Source: Brienomyrus brachyistius (taxonomy: Eukaryota > Chordata > Actinopteri > Osteoglossiformes > Mormyridae). Taken from it: 64,000 bases of DNA. The stretch is taken from contig NC_064552.1 in the NCBI RefSeq assembly GCF_023856365.1, positions 11,140,160 to 11,204,159 of the forward strand. Direction: 5' to 3'. Below the pieces are notes generated by a model. The model did not search any database, was not told the DNA's origin, and saw nothing but the letters and a program-made list of their open reading frames with translations. The translations under genes and the position numbers were made by a program. This document shows, piece after piece, positions 8,745 through 22,318 of the stretch (within the stretch, counting starts at the first letter, position 1; the number at the start of each line of letters is the position of its first letter).

Positions 8745-11468
8745 CTGTACCTGAGAGTCCTCTGCTTTCAAATCATTACTTGTTAACATTTGAAATCCAG
8801 TATAGCTTCTCATCGACCACAGCTCCAAAGTACAGAATCAGACGTTCTATTGCCTCACTAACTACAACAACATTTATGAAACAACTTCCAACTTCAGCCT
8901 TACATCTGCAGCATCGTGTGTAAATGAACTTTAACAGGCAACTGCAAACATGGAAAAATCCCTTCGTAGCACACTAGATCTTGTAGCTCCACTTAGAAGA
9001 TAAAGCATAGAGATATGAAACCTGTCCCCTGGTACTCTGATCATACACGTGAACTCAAACAAGCATCATGCAAGCTAGAGCGCAAATGGCGCTCAACTAA
9101 CCTAGAAGTTTTCAAATCGGCCTGGAAAGAGAGCCTCTCTAAATACAGACAAGCACTAGTGACTGCTAGGTCTGTGCATCTCTCCACATTAATAGACGTG
9201 AACAAAACCAATCCTAAATTCCTATTTGAATCCGTAGCTAGGATAACACAGAATTCTTCATTAAACTCACAAGTCCCGCAAGCTCGTAAGAGTAATCACT
9301 TTATTACATTTTTTAATGGTAAAATAACTAAGATTAGACAGACCACCCAGTGTACGTCCTACTTATGGCTACCAGCCTCCGGCTAGTCTTATGCCTACCA
9401 ATAATGAGACCTTTGAATCTGTCTTTACTATAAAACACTCAGAACTTTTGAGCTTAGTTTCCTCCTGTAAATCTTCTACTAGCCCCATAGACCCAATTCC
9501 TACAAAATTCTTCAAGGAAATTGTACTACAGATTAGCACTACCCCGTTAAATGTGTTAAACTCATCTCTTAGGTCTGGACCTGTCCTAAAGAAACCAAAT
9601 CTTGAACCTAGTGTTTTAGGAAATTATAGACCTATCTCAAATCTTCTGTTCATTTCAAAGATCATGGAAAAGGTTGCAGTTCACCAGCTGTCTTCTTTCC
9701 TACAGAAAAGTAATACTAATGAATTATATCAGTCTGGCTTTACACCAAACCATAGCACAGAAACCACTCTAGTCAGAGTTATGAATTATTTGCTTATGAC
9801 TTCTGACCGTGGCTGTATATCTCTGTTGGTATTGCTAGATTTAACTGCAGCATTCGATACTGTGGACCATAATATCCTGTTGGACCAGCTAGAATGTGTG
9901 GTTGGCATTAAGGGAACAGCTCTCTCCCTTGGTTCCGCTCCTATTTAACTGATCGCTATCAATGAATCTTGCAAGGCCACCAAAGTCAAATATGGTGTCC
10001 CACAGGGATCAGTACTGGTCCCGCTACTGTTTACCCTATACATGCTACCTCTTGGTAACAGTATTAGGAATCATGGTGTTGGGTTTCATTGTTATGCAGA
10101 TGGTACACAGTACATATCTGTTAACCCTGATGATGCATCACTGCTATCTCGGTTAGAAGACTGTCTATTAGAAATCCGGTGCTGGATGGCAAAAAAAATC
10201 CTTATGTTAAACACAGAAAAAACAGAAGCACTGATAATTGGTCCCAAGGCTGCAAGAAATAAGCTTCACCACCTCGTCATTGGTGGTCTTCCTACACAAC
10301 CTAACATGGTGGTTAGAAATCTTGGTCTTCTGCTTGATTCAGGTTTATGTTTTGATGCCCACATAAGGTGTATTACTAGAACTGCGTTTTATCATCTATG
10401 GAACATAGTCAAGCTTCAGAAGATGCTCTCCCTTCATGATGCAGAAAAATTCATACATGCCTTTGTAACTTCCAGACTGGAATCCTGTAATGGAGGAAAT
10501 CTGTTAGTACCTAGAGTAGAAAGAGCTACAGCAGGCTGCAAACCTTTCTCCTATAGAGCTCCTCAGCTGTGGAATGGTCTTCCACCGGATTTTCTGGATT
10601 CAGGCTCACTCTCAATATTCAAGTCTATAGACTAAAAACACACCTGTTTAGTTTAGCTTATAGGGGCACCAGTTCTAGCTCTAGCTAACTGCTCACTCCC
10701 AGTTAGATCTATAGTGTGAGGTGTAGAGCTGGGTGGGGATCGGTTCCATTGGCTTTGGATAAACTGAATAGTCGGTACTGTCACTTTAGCTTCATAATCC
10801 CTTGTGGAATTGGAGTGCTGACATTTCAGGGACTCCCCACGACTGCATTCCCACTTGCCTCTCCCTCCTACTTATGCTGCCATAGCCATATCTGCCGGAG
10901 CTTACACACTGCACTTCATATTGCATTCACCTAACTGTTAGCACTGCCTATAGTCTATTTTATTTCCCCTACTCCTCCTGGAGTGTGCTGCCTGGAGACC
11001 TCAATTTATCAAGATATCCTGCACACCCTGCTACATGTGACGTTGCCACTGCCAGTGACATCCCTGCATCCAGCTCGCCGTTCTGCCTGTCGTCCTCCAA
11101 GTATGACCCACTGCCATACTACTGGTTGCCTGGCGATTGGAAGGAGAGTTGGCACCGGCTTGTCATCACCTCCCTGCTCCCTGGTTGTGATTCAAATCTT
11201 GTGATTTAGACAGTGTAACTTGGCACTTAACCATCTCTCCTATTTGACTCTCCCTGCCGGCCCCTGGAGGATGGGCTCCCCCTTTGAGTCTGGTCCCTCC
11301 CAAGGTTTCTTCCTTCTTGGGAGTTTTTCCTTGCCACTGTCGCCTCTGGCTTACTCACTGGGGGCTTTGGGTGAGGATGCTGTAAAGCGCTTTGAGACAA
11401 TGTAATGTTGTGGTAATGCACTATACAAAAATAAATATATTTATTATTTTTTATTATTATTTTATTTA
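8745..11468 (+). mobile_element. L2-type LINE, 5'-truncated and inactivated
   Basis: Plus-strand frames at 9015-9386, 9391-9948 and 10042-10635 together read as an L2 reverse transcriptase: linker with KPVPWYSDHTRELKQ, then SSTSPIDPIPTKFFKE, NYRPISNLLFISKIMEK, QSGFTPNHSTETTLVRV, LLDLTAAFDTVDHNILLDQL and the catalytic region. The active-site box reads YADG where YADD is expected. A frame change near 9387 and a stop at 9948 also break it. The 3' end carries the fish L2 tail (GGAGTTTTTCCTTGCCACTG, TGTAAAGCGCTTTGAGACAA) and ends in an ATT-rich repeat. The endonuclease part is missing. Confidence 0.88.
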
Positions 11469-13738
11469 ACTGCAGGGCTGACTGCGAGTGCCAGTCCATT
11501 CTGTTTTGTGTGCGTAAATGACCAAAGGCAAGACAAATATTAGGTGGTTATCTTTATGTTTGCGCCTTCATTATACAAGTGGTTATCTTTATCATTTTTA
11601 TGCAATCCTTCTGTTAAAATTATCAGTAAAGTAATTAGCAAATGCGCCATTCGCCCCTTTCGTGTTGCGATGTATAGTTGTATGTCAAACGTAAGTTTCA
11701 TGCATATAATCTCTGTTAATGTTAAAATAGGGAGAGATTATAATTGTATAATGCGGGGCATATTATACAGTGTACTGCTGTGTTTGCATAATTAACTTTA
11801 GCACGCGGATTCGATTGTACGCAGACAGAGAGATCGCTGTGTTTCATTCATGGCTGTAAGCTGACATTGTTATTGGTAGTTTGCTGAGTGTACACTTACC
11901 ATACTTTACTTCTTTTAGACCGCACACCCAAGCATCCACCTCGCACCCAAGCACTTATATCAGCACCTGTGCTAAGAGAGACCTGGAGAAGGGATGTTGC
12001 ACCTGAATTAAATAATAAAGATTCATCGGGATCCAGGGCCTAAAGCGGTGTTCTGGTCGACACTGCGGGATAGACATAACTGGAATCAGACCCAGCGACT
12101 CGGGGAGTGGTCCACTCCTCCACTAAAGATGGTGTGTGAGTCTGCCCTGTGATAGGTTGGCGCCCTATCTTGGGTTATTCCCTGCCTTGCACCCATAACC
12201 TCCAGAATAAGCTCTGGACCCCCTGTGACCCTGAATAGAAGCAGTTACACAAAATGAATGGATGTTCCTGTTATGCCCTGTCCGTCAGACCTTCCTGTTT
12301 CCTCTCTTACATGCCACACCTGTTTTCATTGTCCTACCCCCTGTTTCTTACCCTTGTGTGAATCGCTTCCAGCTGCCTCTTGTTCACTCCTTCATTAGTT
12401 ATGCATTTAAATGCTCCCCAGTGCTGTATTCCCCACTGACATCAAACCTTCATGTTGCCTGTGCCTTCCCATGATCTCACCCTCCTGTAGTGATCCCAGT
12501 GATCCTGTTTGTTTCTACTATTTGTTCTACAGTTTCATAAAACCCCTTTTATTTCACCACCCCACCTTCTCCCAAGTCCTTCATCTGTCATCCCTCATCC
12601 AATGACAGTTATTTTGAACCTCTGAGGCAACTCCTGTTACTTTTTTTATGGTAAGAGGAACAAAATTATCCATTTTACACATTCATTTATTGGTATGATC
12701 ATGGCGTTATGCAATATATAATAGTCAGGTTTATTCTGAGCAGTGCAGAAGTCATGAAGTCTTTGAACACATTTTTCCACCAATCATTACGTAAGTAAAT
12801 CCTAACATAGTTGTCAGTGGTAGACACAGATACGACCTAAGGAAGTTTCAGCTTTTTTGGTGAAGCAATTGAGGTTTCAGCCATCGGAGTGAGACTGGGA
12901 TTTGTGTTTCACCATTGATTGCTCCTAGTAGAGTTGGCACATTAGTGTGTCAGAAGTTTGTATGTGTAGGATTCTTTTCTTGGTGTTACTCATATTTGGA
13001 AGCTATTTTTTTCCAAAAACTACAGTTGTTTTGCCGCACAAGAGTTTTCTGAGAAGGGCTGGAATAAGAACAACCCTTCTTGATAGTTACTGATGTGGCT
13101 ATATGGCTTGCATTAGTGAGTCACATCGAGCAAAATGTGTCACACTTCTGCAGCTTTTACCACGTATAGTTATATATAGGGAAAATAACACAAATCACAC
13201 ACCATTACCCTCCTAAGCTAGAGTTGTTAGGTGGAGAACCGCCAGAGCACCAGTCTTAGCAGGCAGCATATTGGTTAAAGACATAATCTTCCAACCTGAA
13301 TATTGCCTCTTCATATTCCAGGATGGGGCCTTGTCGTTTAAACCCTAAGTGACATTTCTTAACAAACAATCAACTGGTAAAACATCCAGCTGTGAAATTT
13401 GCTCTATTTGGATAAAGAAGAGCCACAATTTAAACAAACACATGTAAAATAAACAGCCACCAAATTAACTGTAAACTCTGCTCTCCTCATATCGAGTCAT
13501 ACAATGTAATCAGAATCGAATGAACAAATGTCAGTACACGTCAAAATTAAGAAACGTGTCTTAAAGTCACAGATATTTTAAAGAAGATTCTGTGCATGTA
13601 ATACTTTGTTACTTGTTTAAATTAAATAGGAACTGTGCATAAATGGGAATAACTGATTTCAACGCATAAATTGAAATCAGTAACTGAATTACCATTGTTT
13701 TTGAATGGCACCAATTTTGGGTTAAAAGTAATAGAAAT
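11469..13738. other. No gene recognised; contains a degraded repeat tail
   Basis: Mostly AT-rich DNA. Short frames such as those at 12262-12605 show no family likeness. A LINE/SINE-type tail lies at 12135-12262. Confidence 0.5.
12135..12262 (+). mobile_element. Degraded LINE/SINE 3' tail fragment
   Basis: The words CTGTGATAGGTTGGCGCCC, TTGGGTTATTCCCTGCCTTG, AGCTCTGGACCCCC and a closing AATGAATGGATG correspond, with divergence, to the tail of the SINEs at 14715 and 19703 in opposite orientation. Confidence 0.7.
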
Positions 13739-13830
13739 CATCCATCCATCCATCCATCCATCTTCCATATTTGTTTAAACTGCTTACAAATACAGCCATT
13801 AGTGAGTCACACAGCAACATCATTCTTGCT
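13739..13830 (-). mobile_element. Degraded SINE/LINE tail with (CATC)n
   Basis: Five CATC units followed by CTTCCATATTTGTTTAAACTGCTTA, a diverged form of the tail end seen at 14715 (TTTTCCAAACCGCTTATCC). It lies just downstream of tmem26 copy A. Confidence 0.5.
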
Positions 13831-13916
13831 TGCACAAATCCACTTATCTTGGAATCTTCCTAATTGAGCCTACCCATTGAATTGTGAGCCGGAAGAATGA
13901 CTCAAGAAATACTCAC

Positions 13917-17376
<3,460 letters not shown>

Positions 17377-17580
17377 TTTTAATGTAACGTGTTTAATAAA
17401 CCAGTGTACAATGGCTTCAAAATTGTTTCTTAAATGGGCTGTATTTGTATACTTTAAGCCTGACGTAAGAGCTGTCTGCCCCACCCCCTCATTACAGCCG
17501 CTGATAAGGCATTAGGTTCTTCTATGATTGTTCTTATCCATTCGCAGCAAATGTCAACTACACAAGCTTGGTGGTAATTA
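17377..17580 (-). promoter_or_regulatory. Conserved 5' flank of tmem26 copy A
   Basis: Nearly identical to the flank of copy B, with the same CCCCACCCCC box and an AATAAA-like AT stretch near the ATG. Likely 5' UTR and proximal promoter; the start site is not determinable. Confidence 0.4.
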
Positions 17581-18479
17581 TCTAAGCAAGGAGAGGAACC
17601 ATTACGAATACATGTATGCATATTTACATTTACTGAAATTCAGTTAATTCATAATTGCCTAGGCATCCGGACTGTTTGCTTTGGTTTATTAAATCTGGTA
17701 GGCTAAGTAAACAGGGCTACAATACTTTCGGTGATCACAATCTGATTCATACATTCAAAAAGTGTATAATTGAGATAGTCAGTTATACTGTTAATTGTAC
17801 TGTTGCACCTTCCCTAGTGCTTTAAAAGTCATAATAATGCTTAGATTAAGTTTTAACTTTTTCGTTTGTGCTTCTTTAGTTTCTGACATAAAAAATGCTT
17901 GTTTACATTGTGACGTAACCATCGTGAATTTGGGTGTTTGAACTTGAGGGGGAAGCGTAATTTAGATCTCTGCAGCGTTTCTTACAGACATGGCAGATTT
18001 AACATCTAAGTAAATATATTGTGATGTGTCTTAAAAATATCTAAGTATAATTCTTGTGAAAAATAACGCTTGAAGTGCGTATAATGGGAAACGTGGCCTA
18101 CGTTAAGTAGCGATTTTTACCACGATTCAAATCCAGTATTTACGTGCAATCTCCTGAAACTGAAGCAGCAAACGGGCCCCAGCCTGCATTGCAGGGCACA
18201 TAATTCTGTCTGCTAAACGGTGCGAGGCATTCTTGAAAATACATCCCATGGCTGATAACTAAGTGTACGACGTATTAATTTAAGAAAAAAAGCACATCGT
18301 GCCTGACAGGTCTTATTGAACAGGAACAGGTCATTATGCTTTATGGATAAGCATGCTGTAAGTATCAAATAAATACAAATATCTGTATGCCCGTGAAAAC
18401 AGCTATTTTTATATTATTATTATTATTTGTCTTTGATAGTTGTGAGCTAAGAGAATAGATATGTAAACAAATCTCATGT

Positions 18480-18640
18480 TTCGGCTCCATTGCAAACATC
18501 CATCCATTATTCAACCACTTAACCATGGTTATGGTTATAGGAACCTATTTCTGGGCAGTATAGGGCACAAGGCTTGGGTACGCCAGGCTATAGCAAGTCA
18601 CGTACAAATTATGAGGAATTTAAAAGCACCATTTAAGCAC
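18480..18640 (-). mobile_element. Highly degraded SINE/LINE tail
   Basis: CATCCATCCATTATTCAACCACTTAACC followed by GGGCACAAGGCTTGGGTACGCC keeps the order of the tail seen at 14715 and 19703 (CATCC repeats, CCGCTTA, GGGCACGAGGC) with heavy divergence. Confidence 0.5.
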
Positions 18641-18764
18641 AATGGAGAAATGCAGACATGGGAATCATAATCCTGACCTTGGAAATATTATGTTTTTGTT
18701 TGTTATCTGTACCTAAATACTTATTTGTTAACAGCTTGAAACAGACTATTTAGCATGAGTATGT

Positions 18765-19014
18765 CAGGGACGGATTACGGACCGGGCCAGTGGGGCCGCT
18801 GCCCAGGGGCCCTTGGGGTGCAGGGGGCCCGTGGGGCCCCTAGCCCAAAACAATTTGCAATGCTTATCAACAATGTATTTTCATTTGTCTATTTTAGAGG
18901 GAGGGCGTTTGGCTGTCAAGGGCCCTTGAATTGTGGTGGTGCTGGTGGTGGTGGTGGGGGGGGCCCTCACGAACGTTTTGCCCAGGGGCCCACACAACCC
19001 ATAATCCGTCCCTG
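18765..19014. mobile_element. hAT-like MITE, 250 bp
   Basis: Terminal inverted repeats begin CAGGGACGGATTA on both ends. Eight-base flanks GAGTATGT (18757-18764) and GAATATGT (19015-19022) are a target duplication with one mismatch, the hAT length. The interior is GC-rich with GGGGCCC runs and a GGT repeat and codes for nothing. Confidence 0.88.
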
Positions 19015-19186
19015 GAATATGTAATACATACAGTTCTTACACTGTACCAAAAGGCCATATTTGTATATTTATTAAAGTGAGGCGATATTGCCTAGCAATT
19101 TCTCAAAGCAGCAGCTAGGATTGGACCTGCGGAATATCTGCTTTTTGTGTGATGTAGCTCAGAGCATTCAGCCATCACTGACTGCT

Positions 19187-19392
19187 GGCTCATCGGAGTT
19201 TTACTTGCACAAAAATGTTCTGAGGGCCCAAGGAAGAAATGATTGGTTCAGGGAGATAGCCAATCGGGTTGAGAGGAGGCGTGTCCAAGCAACTATAGGA
19301 GGTGGGACCAAGACATCTGATTGATTGGTCCCTCATCATTTTTCCTTCTGCCCTCAGAACGTTTTTTTGTGTAAGTAAAACTCCCATGAACC
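19187..19392. mobile_element. Foldback MITE, about 206 bp
   Basis: The left arm GGAGTTTTACTTGCACAAAA with GTTCTGAGGG pairs with the right arm reading, in reverse complement, GGAGTTTTACTTACACAAAA with GTTCTGAGGG. The pairing continues inward through AAATGATTGG-like words. No clear target duplication was found, so exact ends are approximate and the superfamily is open. Confidence 0.75.
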
Positions 19393-19702
19393 GATTGCTT
19401 CCATTCATGCTATGTCCTGTCTGTTGTACCTTCTTCGGCACAATTAACTTCTTCAGCACCTGCCACATCTTATGCTTTATAACACCTGTACTTCTTATTC
19501 TCAAAAAAGAAAGTCTCACTAACACAGTACAAACAAGTGGCGTTTACAGGTTACATTTACTATCGAGGGTGCGTAGGAGAGAGTATGATATGGGGAGTGG
19601 GGGCAACTGAAATCCTCCCTATAGCCCACATTTGCTGCACATCTGTTTACTACACAATATAAGCCAATACACATGTAAACTATAATGTGATGTCCAGTAC
19701 AT

Positions 19703-19958
19703 CCATCCATCCATTCATTTTCCAAACCGCTTATCCTACTGGGTCACGGGGGGTCCGGAGCCTATCCCAGAAGCAATGGGCACGAGGCAGGGAACAACCC
19801 AGGATGGGGGGAAAGCCCATCGCAGGGCACACTCACACACCATTCACTCACACACGCACACCTGCGGGCAATTTATCAAGTCCAATTAGCCTCAGCATGT
19901 TTTTGGACTGTGGGGGGAAACCGGAGTACCTGGCGGAAACCCCAGGATGACATGGGGA
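19703..19958 (-). mobile_element. 5'-truncated SINE/LINE tail element with target duplication
   Basis: Flanked by the 14-bp duplication GATGTCCAGTACAT (19689-19702 and 19959-19972). It matches the tail and body of the SINE at 14715-15069 but lacks the tRNA head, as expected from incomplete target-primed reverse transcription. Confidence 0.9.
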
Positions 19959-20312
19959 GATGTCCAGTACATATGTACTACTAATCAAAATACACAGAAC
20001 ATATGTGGAACTCTGTGAAAAAAATTTGCTTGGGGTGGGATGATGAACAAGATAAAGTGACACGGATCGGAGCAGAATGTGGACTTTATTTGGGTACAAT
20101 TTTATTGAAACGGTTGTTGGGGGGGTGGGGGGAACAAGAGGGAACAGAATCCAATATCGCTGGTAATAGAGTGCATGTGAAGTGAATGACTGGGTTGGTC
20201 ACCTGACCTCGCTCTGTTCCGGGGTGCCATTAATCCAGTCAAAAGAAGGAGCACTTTATACAGGAAAAAGTACTGTAGCTTAGAAACAGTCTAGCTCAGA
20301 ATGTTTCTTTAG

Positions 20313-20463
20313 CGCCTTGACAAAAAAACATGAAGCAATTTTAGGGGCATACGTACGCAAGGCCCAAATAAAGCAACTTTTATTAGAGCCATATTCCCCC
20401 GTAGATGAAACTCAGCTGTTGTTCTCAACAGGGGTCAAGAGCAGAGAGTCGTGGCATGGCCAG
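20313..20463 (+). CDS. Candidate coding exon, unrecognised gene
   Basis: The acceptor GTTTCTTTAG is followed by an uninterrupted 50-codon frame (after one base completing a codon) that ends in CAG directly before GTAAGG, a near-ideal donor. The peptide has a helical first half with AILGAYVRKAQIKQLLLEP and a polar second half ending SRESWHGQ. I do not recognise the family. It could be an upstream exon of the same gene as 26444-26510 and 27861-28010, but at least one more exon would be needed between them to keep phase. A chance frame cannot be excluded. Confidence 0.35.
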
Positions 20464-21778
20464 GTAAGGGCTGCTGGTCGAAGTCGTGAGGAACTGGGTT
20501 CCGCCTGGAAGGAAGAAAAATAAAATGCAGGATGTCATAAAATCAGATGGGAAATTCCAGAATACAAGAAAAATGCTCAATAAAAGCTCTTGCGCAGCGT
20601 CGGCAAGGTTACGTCCGCGTGAATGAATCTCAGCTTCGAGTTTTTATTTGTCGCAAATACGATCGCGCTCTGCGCTGCGTTGTCTGGACTGTGCTTGACG
20701 AAATATGCAATACACAGAAAAAAAAATATATATATATAAAGATCAGATTAAATAATAAAATATGAATAATGTCAAATAAGAATAAAATAACAATAAGAAC
20801 AATAATTAAAATGAAATGGCTGCCAAATAGACAATAGAAATAGACCATCAATGACTGGAAAGATGTGCAATGACAGTGGGTTGATAAAACTGCATAAAGT
20901 AAAGTTGCCTGTTAGCTGTGGGAGAATTTAGTAGTCAGTACATTTTAATGATATATTATCGCCACATAGATAGACTTATTATTATAATTGATTAAAATAC
21001 AATGAGTTTGGGAACGTTTTCCATAAACGCTCTCTCTTAAACAAAAATTCAGCTCAATTTTTCTAAACACTACTTAATTGTCCTTGTTTATCTCCCAGTA
21101 TGCGCTGGAATTTAATTTGGACTGATTTTTGGGAAGTTTATCGTTGAAGAGGAAACATGACAAATAGCTGGAAGGGATTTGACCCTGGGGGAGGGACAGA
21201 CCTTTCCTGTCTTTGTTTTAGTTCGTCTGTTGTCTCTGCCCAGCCTACAAGCACGCTGCGTCCACGAAGGGTCCATGCAGAGTTTTGCAAAGGACTTCAC
21301 AAAGAAAAGCCCTTTAATCATGCAGTATGCATTGTGGGAATATAATTTTGTTGACAAGGGGATACTTCTGAAGTGTCTTCACTTCAGCGAGGCCTGAAAT
21401 GGGCTGGCACATACGGCGCGTGTGTATTTTTAGAAACTAATCGAAACTAATTACTGCCAGATTTTCATTTTAAGATGACGCATGCAGGCTGCAGAGTATT
21501 CCATTTAAATGTAATAGCCATAGCAACCCAACAAAACAATGTCGATCAGTCACGGTTTATGTAGGCACCATTTAACAATGAAACATGCTACGACACATCT
21601 TCTCGCTTCAATTACAGTTTTGACTTCCAATTAAAAGCATGGAGAAAAAAAAAGAAATTAAATGGATACAAGCTTCTTCAGGATTTCAAGGCCCATGTGA
21701 TTCTTCATTATGGCCTCAGCTCATGTGCAGCCTACTTACAAATGTAAGAGAAATATTATTGGTATATTTCATCTAAGG

Positions 21779-21913
21779 CAGCGTTTCCCAATCCAGTTCC
21801 CTGGGACCCACAGCCGGTCCACGTCTTTGCTCCTTCCGAGCTCCCTGCCAGCTGGGAGGGAGCAAAAACCTGGACTGTCTGTGGGTCCCTGAGGACCGGA
21901 TTGAGAAACACTG
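21779..21913. mobile_element. hAT-like foldback MITE, 135 bp
   Basis: Almost the whole element is an imperfect palindrome. The left end CAGCGTTTCCCAATCC mirrors the right end, which in reverse complement reads CAGTGTTTCTCAATCC, and GGGACCCACAG and TTTGCTCC also occur in both arms. Flanks ATCTAAGG (21771-21778) and ATCTAAAG (21914-21921) form an 8-bp target duplication with one mismatch. Confidence 0.9.
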
Positions 21914-22266
21914 ATCTAAAGAATATGTTAATATTTTAGGTCTCACCTACGCGGTGTTCTTTGTGAGGATTTATTGTGCCGTCTGAGATACTGATCATAT
22001 CCAAATGCTTGACGCCTGCCCCGTAGCTTCTGCCTCAGCTGTTTTGACATGAGCCTTAAAGTAGCACTGAACTTATAATGATATTTGCCTGGAAGGGTGC
22101 TGCAGTATGTCATGGATCAGAGACGGAATCTAGGACAAACTCTGCAGCACTCCTATAATAGGGCGCCAAATGTCACATTGTATAAAAAGAGCCATTTTTA
22201 TTTGCTCAATGAAAGACTTACAGAATGTTTCACTTTTATATTATCAATACATTTTATGCATATAGC

Positions 22267-22318
22267 AGTGTGTGTGTGTGTTTGTGCGCGTACACACACA
22301 CATATATATATATATATC
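22267..22318. repeat. (GT)n-GCGC-(AC)n-(AT)n compound microsatellite
   Basis: A GT run, a GCGCGT centre and an AC run form a self-complementary hairpin, followed by an AT run. Confidence 0.9.

Noticed and set aside
21179..21397. 72-residue frame possibly belonging to the unidentified gene
   Set aside because: Only weak acceptor and donor options, none in a phase that links 20463 with 26444.
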